Source: a virus. From it: a DNA stretch of 63,166 nt. Both the position numbers and the translations under genes were made by a program. Below, piece by piece: positions 8,873 to 18,100 of this stretch; position 1 is the first letter of the stretch, and every line of letters begins with the position of its first letter. The stretch is taken from positions 1 to 63,166 of IMG/VR virus record IMGVR_UViG_3300025011_000042; one strand, given 5' to 3'. The notes below the pieces were generated by a model. The model saw only the letters and a program-made list of their open reading frames with translations. It was not told the DNA's origin and made no database searches.

Positions 8873-9301
8873 GTGCAAGTTAAGTCTGGAATGAACATAA
8901 GTACACAAGGTATAAAAGATATAGCGGCTAATCTAGACATAGCAGAAGACCTTATACATAACGCGTTGCGTAAAGCGTTGTACGCTGAGGGTCGCTTACT
9001 TATAGATGAAGCTGGTCAAGAGGTACCTAAAGATACTCGTGCGCTATACAATAGCCGGTTTGTAGCACCTCCTAATACGGGTAAAGAAGGTATAAAACTT
9101 ACGTGTGGCTTCGGTACGGCATCTACAATAAATGCAAAAACTAAAGAGCCCACTTCTAACTATGCGCTAATAGTGCATGAAAGGTTAGATGTTGTACACC
9201 CAAATGGTAAAGCTAAATTTTTGGAGGACCCTGCTAATAGGTTAAAGTCTAAATTAGAGGCTAATCTAGCAGCACGTGTTGCCAATAGTATAGGTAGGTA
9301 A
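8873..9301 (+). CDS. Minor head-tail protein, HK97 gp10-like
   Basis: This 142-aa protein fits the gp10-like tail-completion family: an N-terminal helix with KALYAEGRLLIDEAGQEVP, a short beta region, YALIVHERLDVVHPNGKAKFLEDP and a C-terminal helix. The YALIVHE...GKAKFLE segment is characteristic. Start GTG 8873 has GAGG eight bases upstream; an in-frame GTG at 8864 overlaps the binding site. Confidence 0.7.
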   Translation: MQVKSGMNISTQGIKDIAANLDIAEDLIHNALRKALYAEGRLLIDEAGQEVPKDTRALYNSRFVAPPNTGKEGIKLTCGFGTASTINAKTKEPTSNYALIVHERLDVVHPNGKAKFLEDPANRLKSKLEANLAARVANSIGR

Positions 9302-9305
9302 CTAC

Positions 9306-9692
9306 ATGGCAGATTTATTGCTTGATTTAACTGCGTTGTTAGTAACTGAAGGAGTAGTCACAGGTGATGGCATAGATTGTTTCAGAGATTTTACTCCTAA
9401 CGAGCCAAACGACATTGTAGTTTTAAATGAGTACGCAGGCGTACCAAGTGAAACTTGCTCTGCCGCAGTTAGATCAATTCAAGTTATTTCTCGTGGTGTA
9501 AATGCAAGTACAGCCAAACAACGCATTTGGGATATATATAAGCTACTTAATACTCCTGAAAATAGACTTATGACGTTAGGCGACAGATGGTTAATTGTAT
9601 TACCTAGACAAACACCATTTCGCATAGATGTAGATAAGAATAATCGTATCATATGGGGTTTCAACGTAGCTATAACTACAGTTAGTGATTGA
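9306..9692 (+). CDS. Tail terminator / minor capsid protein
   Basis: This 128-aa protein has the alpha-beta pattern of phage tail terminators (LLLDLTALLVTEG helix, then CSAAVRSIQVISRG strand, TAKQRIWDIYKLLN helix and a C-terminal strand). It would cap the tail tube and join it to the head. It directly precedes the major tail protein, as expected, and ends with TGA. Confidence 0.65.
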   Translation: MADLLLDLTALLVTEGVVTGDGIDCFRDFTPNEPNDIVVLNEYAGVPSETCSAAVRSIQVISRGVNASTAKQRIWDIYKLLNTPENRLMTLGDRWLIVLPRQTPFRIDVDKNNRIIWGFNVAITTVSD

Positions 9693-9706
9693 AAGGGGGT
9701 CCATAA

Positions 9707-10279
9707 ATGGACGGTGTTGTTATAGGATTAAAAGAGTTGCATTACGCACTTCTTACTACAGATACAGAGGCTACTATTTTGTATGCTACACCTGTTAAAA
9801 TTGCAGGAGCTATTCAGGCTAATATAAATCCAAATGCTGCTAATGAAACGTTATTTGCTGATGACGGTCCTATGGAAACTGCCTCATCTTTAGGGCAGAT
9901 TGAGTTGGAACTAATTGCAGCAGACATACCGTTAGATATACAAGCAGCGTTGCTTGGTCATACAATATCTGCTAAAGGTGTACTACGGCGTTCGGCTGGT
10001 GACATACCGCCGTGGGTTGCTATCGGTTTTCAAACGCTTAAAAGTAACGGCAAGTACCGTTTTGTATGGTTGCTTAAAGGTAAGTTTACACAACCAGAAC
10101 GTAAGCATGAAACGCGTGGCGATAAGGTTAATTTCCAGACACCAACCATCAAAGGTAATTTCGTGAAACGTGACCATGATGATGATTGGATACTTGAAAC
10201 AGACGAAGATACTACTGGCTACACTGAGTCTATAGGTACTGGGTGGTTTACACAAGTTGACCCAATAGAAACAACATAG
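9707..10279 (+). CDS. Major tail tube protein
   Basis: This 190-aa protein is in the tube-protein slot before the frameshifting chaperone pair. The sequence matches the siphovirus major tail family: GLKELHYALLTTD at the N-terminus, a beta-rich core with YRFVWLLKGKF, and FQTPTIKGNFVKR near the C-terminus. A strong site (AAAGGGGG) precedes the ATG. It would polymerise into the hexameric tail tube around the tape measure. Confidence 0.8.
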   Translation: MDGVVIGLKELHYALLTTDTEATILYATPVKIAGAIQANINPNAANETLFADDGPMETASSLGQIELELIAADIPLDIQAALLGHTISAKGVLRRSAGDIPPWVAIGFQTLKSNGKYRFVWLLKGKFTQPERKHETRGDKVNFQTPTIKGNFVKRDHDDDWILETDEDTTGYTESIGTGWFTQVDPIETT

Positions 10280-10305
10280 GATACTAATTATAAGGAGTGG
10301 TAAGC

Positions 10306-10847
10306 GTGAGCCACGCTGCGGACGTAAAGGAAAGTTGCTTTCCTGTTTTGTTAGATAAAGAGCGTACTCTAAAGTACGACTTAAATTCTTTTATTGAGCT
10401 TGAAGAATTGTATGGTTCAATTGAAGGAGCTCTTAAAGAAATGGAAAAGGGCACCGGTCAAATGAAAGCTGTAAGAGCCGTATCATGGGCTGGACTGTTG
10501 CATGAGGACCCGAGTTTAACAGTAAAAAGTGTTGGCGCTATGCTAAATTTACGTAACTTAGATGCAGTTTCACAAACACTTTTAGCTGCAATCGAAGCAG
10601 CTCTTCCGAAAGGTACTGATACGAAAAACCCTTTGTAGTTGATAAAGCTACCAAAATAGACGACGATGGATGGGACTGGCGCTGGCTATACTATGCTGGC
10701 ACAGTCCTTCTTCGAATGTCTGCTAGTGAATTTTGGCGATGTACTCCCCGTCGCCTCAAGGCTCTTATCAACGTACATATTGAAGTAAACGGCAAGGGAG
10801 ATACAACCGACGCACCTAGAACTGGTTACATAGATCAAGTTCTTTAG
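10306..10847 (+). CDS. Tail assembly chaperones G and GT (programmed -1 frameshift)
   Basis: Zero-frame product G is 110 aa, ending at TAG 10636-10638. The heptamer C CCT TTG (10629-10635) fits the XXXYYYZ slippery rule and directly abuts the stop. A -1 slip continues through 10847, adding about 70 residues (WDWRWLYYAGTVLLRMS, then EFWRCTPRRLKALI) and giving a 180-aa GT protein. The T part has the Trp/Tyr-rich pattern common in siphovirus GT extensions. The pair chaperones tape-measure assembly before tail tube polymerisation. GTG 10306 has AAGGAG eight bases upstream and is preferred over GTG 10297. Confidence 0.85.
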
Positions 10848-10860
10848 GAAGTGATATAAA

Positions 10861-13800
10861 ATGAACATAGGAAACTTGATAGTAAACTTATCATTAGCCA
10901 CGACAAGCTTTAACGCGTCTATAAGACAAGTTAGAACGCAAATCAGTGCGCTGGGTACACAATTTCAAAGGTCTTTAGGTACCCAAACGCAAAATGCACT
11001 TAACAATACTCAAAACCAACTTAACAGACTTACATGGACTACACGCGGGTATCTTAAAGATGTCAGTAGAATTGCCACAGGTATCTTAATATCTCAAGCT
11101 TTTTACAAAGTATTGCGGACAGTAAATGAAAGTGTAGATAGCTTAGCAGAATTCAACAGTGAATTACAACGGGCTGAAATAGGTTTTAAAATTTTACTGG
11201 GTTCTGCTAATGATGCAAAAGGGTTTATTTCAGCGTTAGAAGACTTCACTGCAACTTCTCCATTAATGTTTGAACAAAGCTCTAGAATATCGTCACTTCT
11301 TGGTGCAATGGGTTTTCAAGGTAAACAGTTAATACCTATATTACGTACTATAACAGACGCTGCTTCTGTGAGAGGCGGTGGTGTAGAAGTTATTGAAGGT
11401 ATAGCACTTGCTTTAGGGCAGATGCGTACTAAAGGTAAAGTTGCTACACAAGAACTTAACCAATTAGCAGAGCGCGGAATACCGGCATTCGAGATATTAC
11501 GTGAAGAACTAGGTCTTACAAAAAAAGACATGCAAAATATGGGTAGGGCAGGCATTCCAGCAGGTAAAGCTATCGCAGCGTTACTCACTGGCATGGACAA
11601 GCGCTTCCACGGCGCTGCTCAGCAGCTCAACAGAACTACAATGGGTTTGTGGAGTAACATAAAAGATGCCTTGTTATTTGTAGGTAACGATGTATTCACG
11701 CCAATGTTTGAAAAGCTAAGAAGCTCCCTAGAAGTAGTTTCAGATAAGTTACAGGAAATGAGACGTATAGTAAAAGAATCTGGGTTGGGTTCATTGTTCA
11801 AGCATATAGTTCCTGTTAACTTACAAACATCTATTATGCTAGTTGTAGGTGCTATTAAGAGTCTTTGGAGCAGTGTACGCATGCTATGGCAAGCATTTAA
11901 ACCGGTCTTCAGTGATATGGCTGAGTTAGGCTTACGCTTAGCCAGTATATTTCTGCCAGTATTAGCTGGCGTAGTACGCGCTATATCATTACTTGTTAAA
12001 TGGTCATTACAAGCTGGTTCGCCTATACGTTACTTAGTTATAGCTATAACTGGTTTACTTATAGCTGGTACTGCCGCTAAAGCAACTCTATGGTTAGCGT
12101 CTGGTCTTAGATTTTTATTTATTGCTGGACCTGTTACCAAACTTGTAGCTCTTTTAGTAAGGGCTTTAGCGGCACTTAACGTAGTAATGATACGCAATCC
12201 TATTGTAGCCGTAGTTATTATGCTAGCAGTAGCGCTAGTAGCATTGGCAGTAAGTTCTCAGACTGCCGCGGCATGGCTTGATAACTTAATGCGTAAGTTG
12301 TCTGCGCTACTTGGTTATGATATCGGTAAAATACTTAGTCCTGACACATCTGATGATGCGTCTAAGTGGGCAGATGAGTATACTGCTGGTTTACAAGAAG
12401 TTATAGATGGCTTGAATGATACTGATGAAGCGGCTGAAGAAGCTAAAAAATCAATAATGTCTTTTGATGAAGTATATCAATTATCTGATGAAGAAGATAA
12501 CGATATACCTCCTTTAGACATTCCTGATATTCCAGATATGCCTACAATACCACCTGTAGATGGTGTAGGCCCTTTAGAACCGGGTAGTGATGGAACTCTT
12601 CCACAATTTGAGTGGCCAGAAATACCTCCTTTTCCGCCGTGGCCACCTATACCTCCTATTCCGCCGATACCACCTATTCCGGTTCCTGTTATACCACCGA
12701 TACCTATTCCTATAGTTGCACCGGTGCCAGTGCCTGTTCCGTCTTGGGTGTTTTCTTTTGCTGAAGCTTTTGAAGCAGCTTTTGCTCCTGTTATTGAAGT
12801 AGTACACGCGTTTCAGTATGCATGGCAAAATGCTACTGAACTAGTGACTTCCGCTGTGAATTCTTTAGAGTTAGCTTGGTATTCCGTTGTACAGACTGCA
12901 AAGGCTTTTGTACAACCTGCAGTTGAACTGGCAAATTCATTCTCAGTAGCGTGGGATACAGCTGTTAATTACGTATCTGAAGCTGTAGTAAGCTTTCAAC
13001 AAGTGTGGGATTCAACTTGGGCCGGCGTTGTAGCGGCAGTAAGTCCTATTGTAGAAGCTGCAAGATTGTTTAAGGATGCTTGGAATACTAGTACAGATAA
13101 AATAAAAGAAGTAATGAAAGACTTTGGGGACTGGGCTTCTGATGTTATGGGACAACTAGGTGATATGATGAAGAAGCCACTAAGCCAAGCTTTCGCTGTA
13201 ATAGAAGATTTTTGGGAAAATCACAAGACGGCTGTACTAGTCACTGTAGGCGTATTATTTGCAGGTATAGCAGCTTGGTGGCTCGGTTTACCTGTTATAG
13301 CTCTAGAAGTTTTAGTAGTTATACTGTCTAAGCTTACAGGGTTTTTTCCTAGAATTGCAACTACAATGGTAAGTCTAGTAACAGCTATGTTTAGTAGCGT
13401 AGGTATTGCAGCGGCCAACGAAGTGGAGGCTACTAAAGCTAAGGTAGTATCAGGTTGGCAAAATATTACTAGTGCTATAGGAGACGTAATTAGTGGTATA
13501 TGGACTTCTATTAAAGAGAATGTTCGAAGTTCTGTAAATAATATGATTGATATTATGAATTCCTTTATAAGCTACCTTAACGGATTAACTATACGCGTAC
13601 CATCCGTAAACATCCCACTTGTAGGTGAAGTTGGAGGCTTTAGTGTAGGTATGCCACAGATTGCAAAGATTCCACATTTAGCCGCAGGAGGAATTGTAAG
13701 TAAAGACCAAATAGTACGGGTAGCTGAGAATAATCGCCCAGAAGGTGTTGTACCATTGTCAGGTAGCGCAGCAGAACCATTTGTGTCTATGATTGTAGAT

Positions 13801-13965
13801 TCTGTTTTAGCAGCTCTGCCACAACAATCTAACGGCAGCACTTCGGAGCTGCCTCCTATGTACGTAGGTACTCTTATTGCTGATGATCGAAGCTTAAAAG
13901 AGCTATCGCGCCGTATGCAAGTTATAGCTATAGCAGAGACTCAACGGAGAGGAGGTATCGGATAG
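10861..13965 (+). CDS. Tail tape measure protein
   Basis: At 1034 aa this is the longest tail gene and sets tail length. The N-terminal third has coiled-coil segments and the conserved tape-measure block with QLAERGIPAFEILREELG (about residues 200-217). Hydrophobic helices follow at about 385-470. An unusual proline-rich stretch (about 555-630, repeats of PPIPPIP) is followed by Trp-spaced repeats (AWQNA, AWYSV, AWDTA, VWDST) and another hydrophobic segment near 770-810. The C-terminus (AAGGIVSKDQIVRVAENNRPEGVVPL) is typical. Confidence 0.93.
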   Translation: MNIGNLIVNLSLATTSFNASIRQVRTQISALGTQFQRSLGTQTQNALNNTQNQLNRLTWTTRGYLKDVSRIATGILISQAFYKVLRTVNESVDSLAEFNSELQRAEIGFKILLGSANDAKGFISALEDFTATSPLMFEQSSRISSLLGAMGFQGKQLIPILRTITDAASVRGGGVEVIEGIALALGQMRTKGKVATQELNQLAERGIPAFEILREELGLTKKDMQNMGRAGIPAGKAIAALLTGMDKRFHGAAQQLNRTTMGLWSNIKDALLFVGNDVFTPMFEKLRSSLEVVSDKLQEMRRIVKESGLGSLFKHIVPVNLQTSIMLVVGAIKSLWSSVRMLWQAFKPVFSDMAELGLRLASIFLPVLAGVVRAISLLVKWSLQAGSPIRYLVIAITGLLIAGTAAKATLWLASGLRFLFIAGPVTKLVALLVRALAALNVVMIRNPIVAVVIMLAVALVALAVSSQTAAAWLDNLMRKLSALLGYDIGKILSPDTSDDASKWADEYTAGLQEVIDGLNDTDEAAEEAKKSIMSFDEVYQLSDEEDNDIPPLDIPDIPDMPTIPPVDGVGPLEPGSDGTLPQFEWPEIPPFPPWPPIPPIPPIPPIPVPVIPPIPIPIVAPVPVPVPSWVFSFAEAFEAAFAPVIEVVHAFQYAWQNATELVTSAVNSLELAWYSVVQTAKAFVQPAVELANSFSVAWDTAVNYVSEAVVSFQQVWDSTWAGVVAAVSPIVEAARLFKDAWNTSTDKIKEVMKDFGDWASDVMGQLGDMMKKPLSQAFAVIEDFWENHKTAVLVTVGVLFAGIAAWWLGLPVIALEVLVVILSKLTGFFPRIATTMVSLVTAMFSSVGIAAANEVEATKAKVVSGWQNITSAIGDVISGIWTSIKENVRSSVNNMIDIMNSFISYLNGLTIRVPSVNIPLVGEVGGFSVGMPQIAKIPHLAAGGIVSKDQIVRVAENNRPEGVVPLSGSAAEPFVSMIVDSVLAALPQQSNGSTSELPPMYVGTLIADDRSLKELSRRMQVIAIAETQRRGGIG

Positions 13966-14315
13966 TGGGAATCGCTCCTAAAATTAACGGTACCTCTATT
14001 AAGGAGCCTACCGACTTTGATGTAGAGAAGTATAAGCTATCTAAGTCTGGTCGAGTAGCTTCTGGTAAGATGACTATGGAAATTATAGCTAAGAAGAAGA
14101 AATTCAACTTTAGTTACGCAGTTTTATCTGGTACCGAACTAGAGACCATTACAGATATCTTGGACAGTAATACCGCTTTCTATAACTTCTCGTTTGTCGA
14201 AAATGGAGATACCAAAACTTACACTATATACCCTGGTGCTATAAAGTTTAAAAAGTTCCGTACGGATGGAGTATGGTACTGGAAAGATGTACAATTCAGT
14301 TTAATTGAACAATAG
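13965..14315 (+). CDS. Small tail protein, distal tail candidate
   Basis: This 116-aa protein starts at a GTG in the overlap with the tape measure stop, behind GAGGAGGT. It is beta-rich with Lys-rich (AKKKKFNFSYAV) and aromatic (VWYWKDVQFSL) segments. Its location directly after the tape measure suggests a distal tail or baseplate hub element. No family is firmly recognisable. Confidence 0.55.
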   Translation: MGIAPKINGTSIKEPTDFDVEKYKLSKSGRVASGKMTMEIIAKKKKFNFSYAVLSGTELETITDILDSNTAFYNFSFVENGDTKTYTIYPGAIKFKKFRTDGVWYWKDVQFSLIEQ

Positions 14316-14327
14316 TGGGGTGATTAG

Positions 14328-15689
14328 TTGATAATAGTCAGTGAAGCTTATAAAGACTCTATAAAAGCGGATACTAGACATATAATAGCACGTGTTGATG
14401 TATACTTCGATGGTCCAGATCAATTACTCACTATATTCAATGAGATAGTTTCGTTAAGTCTTCTTGAGGAACTTAAAGCGGATAGTGCAAGTCCGTTAGG
14501 TTTAGTAAGTTCAAATGAACTTACTATAGGTTTCGACAATAGCGCTAGAGACTTTACACCAACCAACTCTGAAGGTATTTATTATGGTATGCTTAAGCCT
14601 AACATTTTAATTAAACCGTATCTTGGTTTAGAACTACCTGATAGTAGTATTGAGTATATTCCTATCGGCGTATTTAGGTCCGGTGATTGGAACAGTCCAA
14701 GTAGTTCTTTGGAATCATCTGTAACAGCGTACGACAAGCTGTACGAGATAGGCGATTTAGATGTCCCTATGATAGCCGTTGCATCCGATACCACAATAGG
14801 ACAGTTATTCGAGATGTTGTTTTCCGCTCTTGGAATGGCTACAGATGAGTATACTATAGACGCTACATTGACGCAGGTAGTACTGCTAGGCTATATTCCT
14901 AAAGGTAAAGTCAAAGCAGCGCTGCAGTACCTCAGCACCGCAGGTTGCTGTAGTGTGTATGCTGACAGATATGGTATTATACAGGTCAAAAGTAATTTCA
15001 TTAGCGGTAGTTCAGTTACTACTTGGACCGATGACGACCAAATTATCAATGCAGAAAACCCTCAGAAGTATTTAGACGCATACTCAGTTATAAGGTTAAA
15101 CTACAAACTTCCTGTTAAAAAATCTTTGACTACTATTCTCAGCATTACTGACTATAGCATACCTACTGGAGGTATTGCAGTAACTGCCGCGGAATTTTCA
15201 ATTGGACCTGTTTTTTATGTGGAACAGGTAAATTTACTTGGTGCTATTAACGCGCAAGTAACCAATATCAATTATGGAGCATGGTCTATAACAGTTGAAA
15301 TAGCTAACATAGGTGATGCTGAGGTAGTAACTATTGAAGTGATTGGACGTACTGTAGAATTTACAGGATTTAACTACTCTATAGAAGATACTAGTGCAGT
15401 TACCTTATTTGGACGAAGAGAACTACCGATCGATAATAACCTTATCCAATCTTTAAGTGTAGCTACATCTTACGCGCAATCATTATTAACGTACGTTGTA
15501 GATCCATTAGTAAATTTTGACGTCGAATTAAGAGGTGACCCTGCCGTAGAAGTACACGATATTGTTAAAATAGAGGACACAGTCGATAAGATAGGCACTA
15601 TTGATATAGTCGTCACCAGAACCGAGCTAAATTTTGATAGTGGCCTCAGTGCAAAAGTTAAAGCTAGAAAGCCGATAGCGGGGGTGTAG
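14328..15689 (+). CDS. Tail hub / baseplate-like protein
   Basis: This 453-aa protein starts at a TTG behind GGGGTG. The first 160 residues (ARVDVYFDGPDQ; NELTIGFDNSARDFTP; IPIGVFRSGDW; VTAYDKLYEI) resemble the tail-hub family found after the tape measure in siphoviruses of low-GC hosts. The middle and C-terminal parts are beta-rich. It would form the tail tip that links tube to receptor-binding proteins. Confidence 0.65.
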   Translation: MIIVSEAYKDSIKADTRHIIARVDVYFDGPDQLLTIFNEIVSLSLLEELKADSASPLGLVSSNELTIGFDNSARDFTPTNSEGIYYGMLKPNILIKPYLGLELPDSSIEYIPIGVFRSGDWNSPSSSLESSVTAYDKLYEIGDLDVPMIAVASDTTIGQLFEMLFSALGMATDEYTIDATLTQVVLLGYIPKGKVKAALQYLSTAGCCSVYADRYGIIQVKSNFISGSSVTTWTDDDQIINAENPQKYLDAYSVIRLNYKLPVKKSLTTILSITDYSIPTGGIAVTAAEFSIGPVFYVEQVNLLGAINAQVTNINYGAWSITVEIANIGDAEVVTIEVIGRTVEFTGFNYSIEDTSAVTLFGRRELPIDNNLIQSLSVATSYAQSLLTYVVDPLVNFDVELRGDPAVEVHDIVKIEDTVDKIGTIDIVVTRTELNFDSGLSAKVKARKPIAGV

Positions 15690-15690
15690 T

Positions 15691-16047
15691 ATGGCTGACG
15701 AATTATACGGTAAGAATCAACTTACAAACCCAGGTGCGGAAACCGGTAATATGACCGGTTGGACGATTGAAGGAATACTTAATGATATAGGCGTTGCTGC
15801 TGGAGGTAATGGTGCTGAGAGTACCTATTGCTTTGCTATAGATAGTACTGGCGTTAATATGTCACAAACGAAAAGCTATTTCACGACACCATCGGATTTT
15901 AAAATAGAGGCTGATTTCTTACCTGCTACAGATAATGATGATGGGGCGTATCAAACAGAAGGTATAGTGGCATTAATATTTGCGTACGGCGATGGAACTA
16001 GTGACAAGATAGTGTTCCCTCTACGTGACGATTCGGAGGGTTCTTAA
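15691..16047 (+). CDS. Carbohydrate-binding-like tail protein, N-terminal half
   Basis: The 118 residues look like the first half of a jelly-roll carbohydrate-binding fold: NQLTNPGAETGNMTGWT at the start, then a run of strands ending at FPLRDDSEGS. The fold is completed only by the next gene, where the strand AYFDNFALTK lies. The stop at TAATG overlaps the next ATG. Either two coupled polypeptides form one domain, or a frameshift has split one gene. Confidence 0.6.
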   Translation: MADELYGKNQLTNPGAETGNMTGWTIEGILNDIGVAAGGNGAESTYCFAIDSTGVNMSQTKSYFTTPSDFKIEADFLPATDNDDGAYQTEGIVALIFAYGDGTSDKIVFPLRDDSEGS

Positions 16048-16595
16048 TGGCAATATCTTGGGTAGCTGGAGAACTTAATGAATTACCGGTAAAATGGTTA
16101 ACAGTTAAAGGTACCGCAAAAGTAAATCAAGAGAAAGAGTTTCTGACCGCTAAGTTTTTAATTAAACTAATACAGTCTAATGGTATGGATGCATACTTCG
16201 ATAATTTCGCATTAACCAAAAACCTGCTCAATGACAAAACCCTTGGGAACTCTATTATCTACCTGCCATTACTAGCTGGAACAACCGAATACCCGGTTTT
16301 TGGAGCCCTGGCTGACTGTCATATTGTGGCAGCACATATCGTTCCAAAAGCCGACATAACTGGTACTGACGAAAGCCCGATGCAACTACTGCTTAGGAAT
16401 GTTGACACTAACGAGGTTATCTGTACAAAAACTTTCATACTTGGGAATAATGCCACAGCTAACCAAGTAACCAGCTTTGGCCCTGTGAACGACACAAATA
16501 AAGAGCTTTATCCGGGTAACGGTGTTACTTTTGAGCAATCAGGAGGCTGTAGTATACCGGATATATTATTAATAATAGAATGGAATCTATCTTAG
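16047..16595 (+). CDS. Carbohydrate-binding-like tail protein, C-terminal half
   Basis: This 182-aa protein starts at the ATG within TAATG and has its own site, GGAGGG, six bases upstream. It opens with WVAGELNELPVKWLTVKG and AYFDNFALTK, the expected second half of the fold begun in the gene upstream. A second domain follows (about 65-182), beta-rich with NVDTNEVICTKTF. It is probably part of the tail tip or a neck appendage that binds host surface sugars. Confidence 0.55.
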   Translation: MAISWVAGELNELPVKWLTVKGTAKVNQEKEFLTAKFLIKLIQSNGMDAYFDNFALTKNLLNDKTLGNSIIYLPLLAGTTEYPVFGALADCHIVAAHIVPKADITGTDESPMQLLLRNVDTNEVICTKTFILGNNATANQVTSFGPVNDTNKELYPGNGVTFEQSGGCSIPDILLIIEWNLS

Positions 16596-16608
16596 GAGTT
16601 GATGGCTT

Positions 16609-18081
16609 ACGGCTACTGTAACGTTTGCGGGGCATGTAACGGATAAGCGTACAGGAGCGCCGCTTGCTGGTGTAATTGTAAACATTTCTGGAAATTACAA
16701 CAATGCTAGTGTGTATTTTAATACAGAAGTTACTACAGATAGTAATGGGTTTTATACTCATACTCAAGATATGCCAAGTTACACGAATGGATTAACGCTA
16801 AACTCAGTGTGGTTCAAGGGATCTAACTTAGTCTTAGCAAACTTCTATCCACTAACAGGCAGTGCCTACGTACCTCCAAGCTACACATACATCCTTGATG
16901 TAGAACTAATTAGCAATGTAGCTGTTACAGGTATAGTAACAGATAGCATTTCCGGTGCTCCTCTACCGAATGTGAATATAGATGTCGTTATCGGAGCCTA
17001 CAATTCCAGTAATGTAAAAGTTCAGGAAATAACCGTAACTACAATCACAGATGTTAATGGGGTTTACGCCGGAATTTTACCTGTTACTGACTTTTTCACC
17101 ATACCGTTGTCAACAAGTACAACTTATCTAAAAGTAATATCTTTAAGATTCTATTCGAGCTTCACGCAGGAATATTTGCTGCCCCTCACTGATATGTTGG
17201 TATCTTTCACCTATAGTTCTGTGTGGGTAGAATATCGTTATTCGGGTTTTTATAGTAACGTCTCTCGAAACGTCTCATTAGTGTCCATGACTCACACCCT
17301 TACTATGGATGTTTGCGGAGTTGGTACAACGACTCCTGCTGTAGGCACTCATCAGTACATAGAAGGACAAGTTATAAATATTTTAGCTGTGCCAGGCTAT
17401 GGTTACGCTTTTGATTCTTGGGATGGTAATGTAGCTCAACCTAATAGCGCAAGTACTACGGTAACTATTGGTAGTGCTGATATAACAATTACTGCAGTAT
17501 TTGTGCTTGTCTGTAGCTTAACTATACAAATCAGTGGTAACGGTACGACTACGCCTAATAGTGGAATTTACAGTTACGGTATTGGCCAACTAATAAACTT
17601 ATTAGCACTTCCAGACGAAGGTTGGAAATTTCTACAGTGGCAAGGTGCTGTAGAAGATCCAAATAGTTCGACCACGACCATATTTATGAATGCGGATAGA
17701 GTAGTAACAGCAGTTTTTCAGCTATCTCCAAGTCCACCACAATTATTAACAACTGAAATGCGTAGCGCAAACCCGCTGATTAAGTTTCTTATTGTAAAAG
17801 TAGCTAATGTACCTTACACAGGTCCAAAGTTACACTACCGGGTAGAGGTTTTTGCGGACAGCGAAATGACCGAGTTGCTTGATGACAGGACCAGCAATAT
17901 TGTAGATAGTAGTCACCCGGCATTCCAATACAGTTTCAATGGGTTTACGTGGTTTGATATTGCGCCGACAGGAATTGACCCTACCCAGTACGGAAATTTT
18001 GATATGTATATCCGGGCCATGGTGCATGTAGGCCCGCGGCTACATGCTTATATAAGATGCAGCGTTGGTACAGATAATTAG
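16609..18081 (+). CDS. Tail surface protein with InlB-like B repeats
   Basis: The reading frame is open from 16603, but no ATG, GTG or TTG fits. An ACG at 16609 lies ten bases from AGGAG, and an out-of-frame ATG at 16602 would be restored by losing one T. Two Ig-like segments (about 1-60 and 100-190) precede two divergent InlB-type B repeats (GVGTTTPAVGTHQY...SWDGNV and GNGTTTPNSGIYSY...QWQGAV). The last ~110 residues (LTTEMRSANPLIKF...RCSVG) are shared with the next gene. Likely a receptor-binding or adhesin-like tail protein. The start is uncertain. Confidence 0.65.
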   Translation, partial: TATVTFAGHVTDKRTGAPLAGVIVNISGNYNNASVYFNTEVTTDSNGFYTHTQDMPSYTNGLTLNSVWFKGSNLVLANFYPLTGSAYVPPSYTYILDVELISNVAVTGIVTDSISGAPLPNVNIDVVIGAYNSSNVKVQEITVTTITDVNGVYAGILPVTDFFTIPLSTSTTYLKVISLRFYSSFTQEYLLPLTDMLVSFTYSSVWVEYRYSGFYSNVSRNVSLVSMTHTLTMDVCGVGTTTPAVGTHQYIEGQVINILAVPGYGYAFDSWDGNVAQPNSASTTVTIGSADITITAVFVLVCSLTIQISGNGTTTPNSGIYSYGIGQLINLLALPDEGWKFLQWQGAVEDPNSSTTTIFMNADRVVTAVFQLSPSPPQLLTTEMRSANPLIKFLIVKVANVPYTGPKLHYRVEVFADSEMTELLDDRTSNIVDSSHPAFQYSFNGFTWFDIAPTGIDPTQYGNFDMYIRAMVHVGPRLHAYIRCSVGTDN

Positions 18082-18100
18082 GTAGAGAGTTGGTGACGTT

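Noticed and set aside
12574-12828. Arg/Tyr-rich minus-strand open frame
   Set aside because: Antisense shadow of the proline-rich stretch in the tape measure gene.
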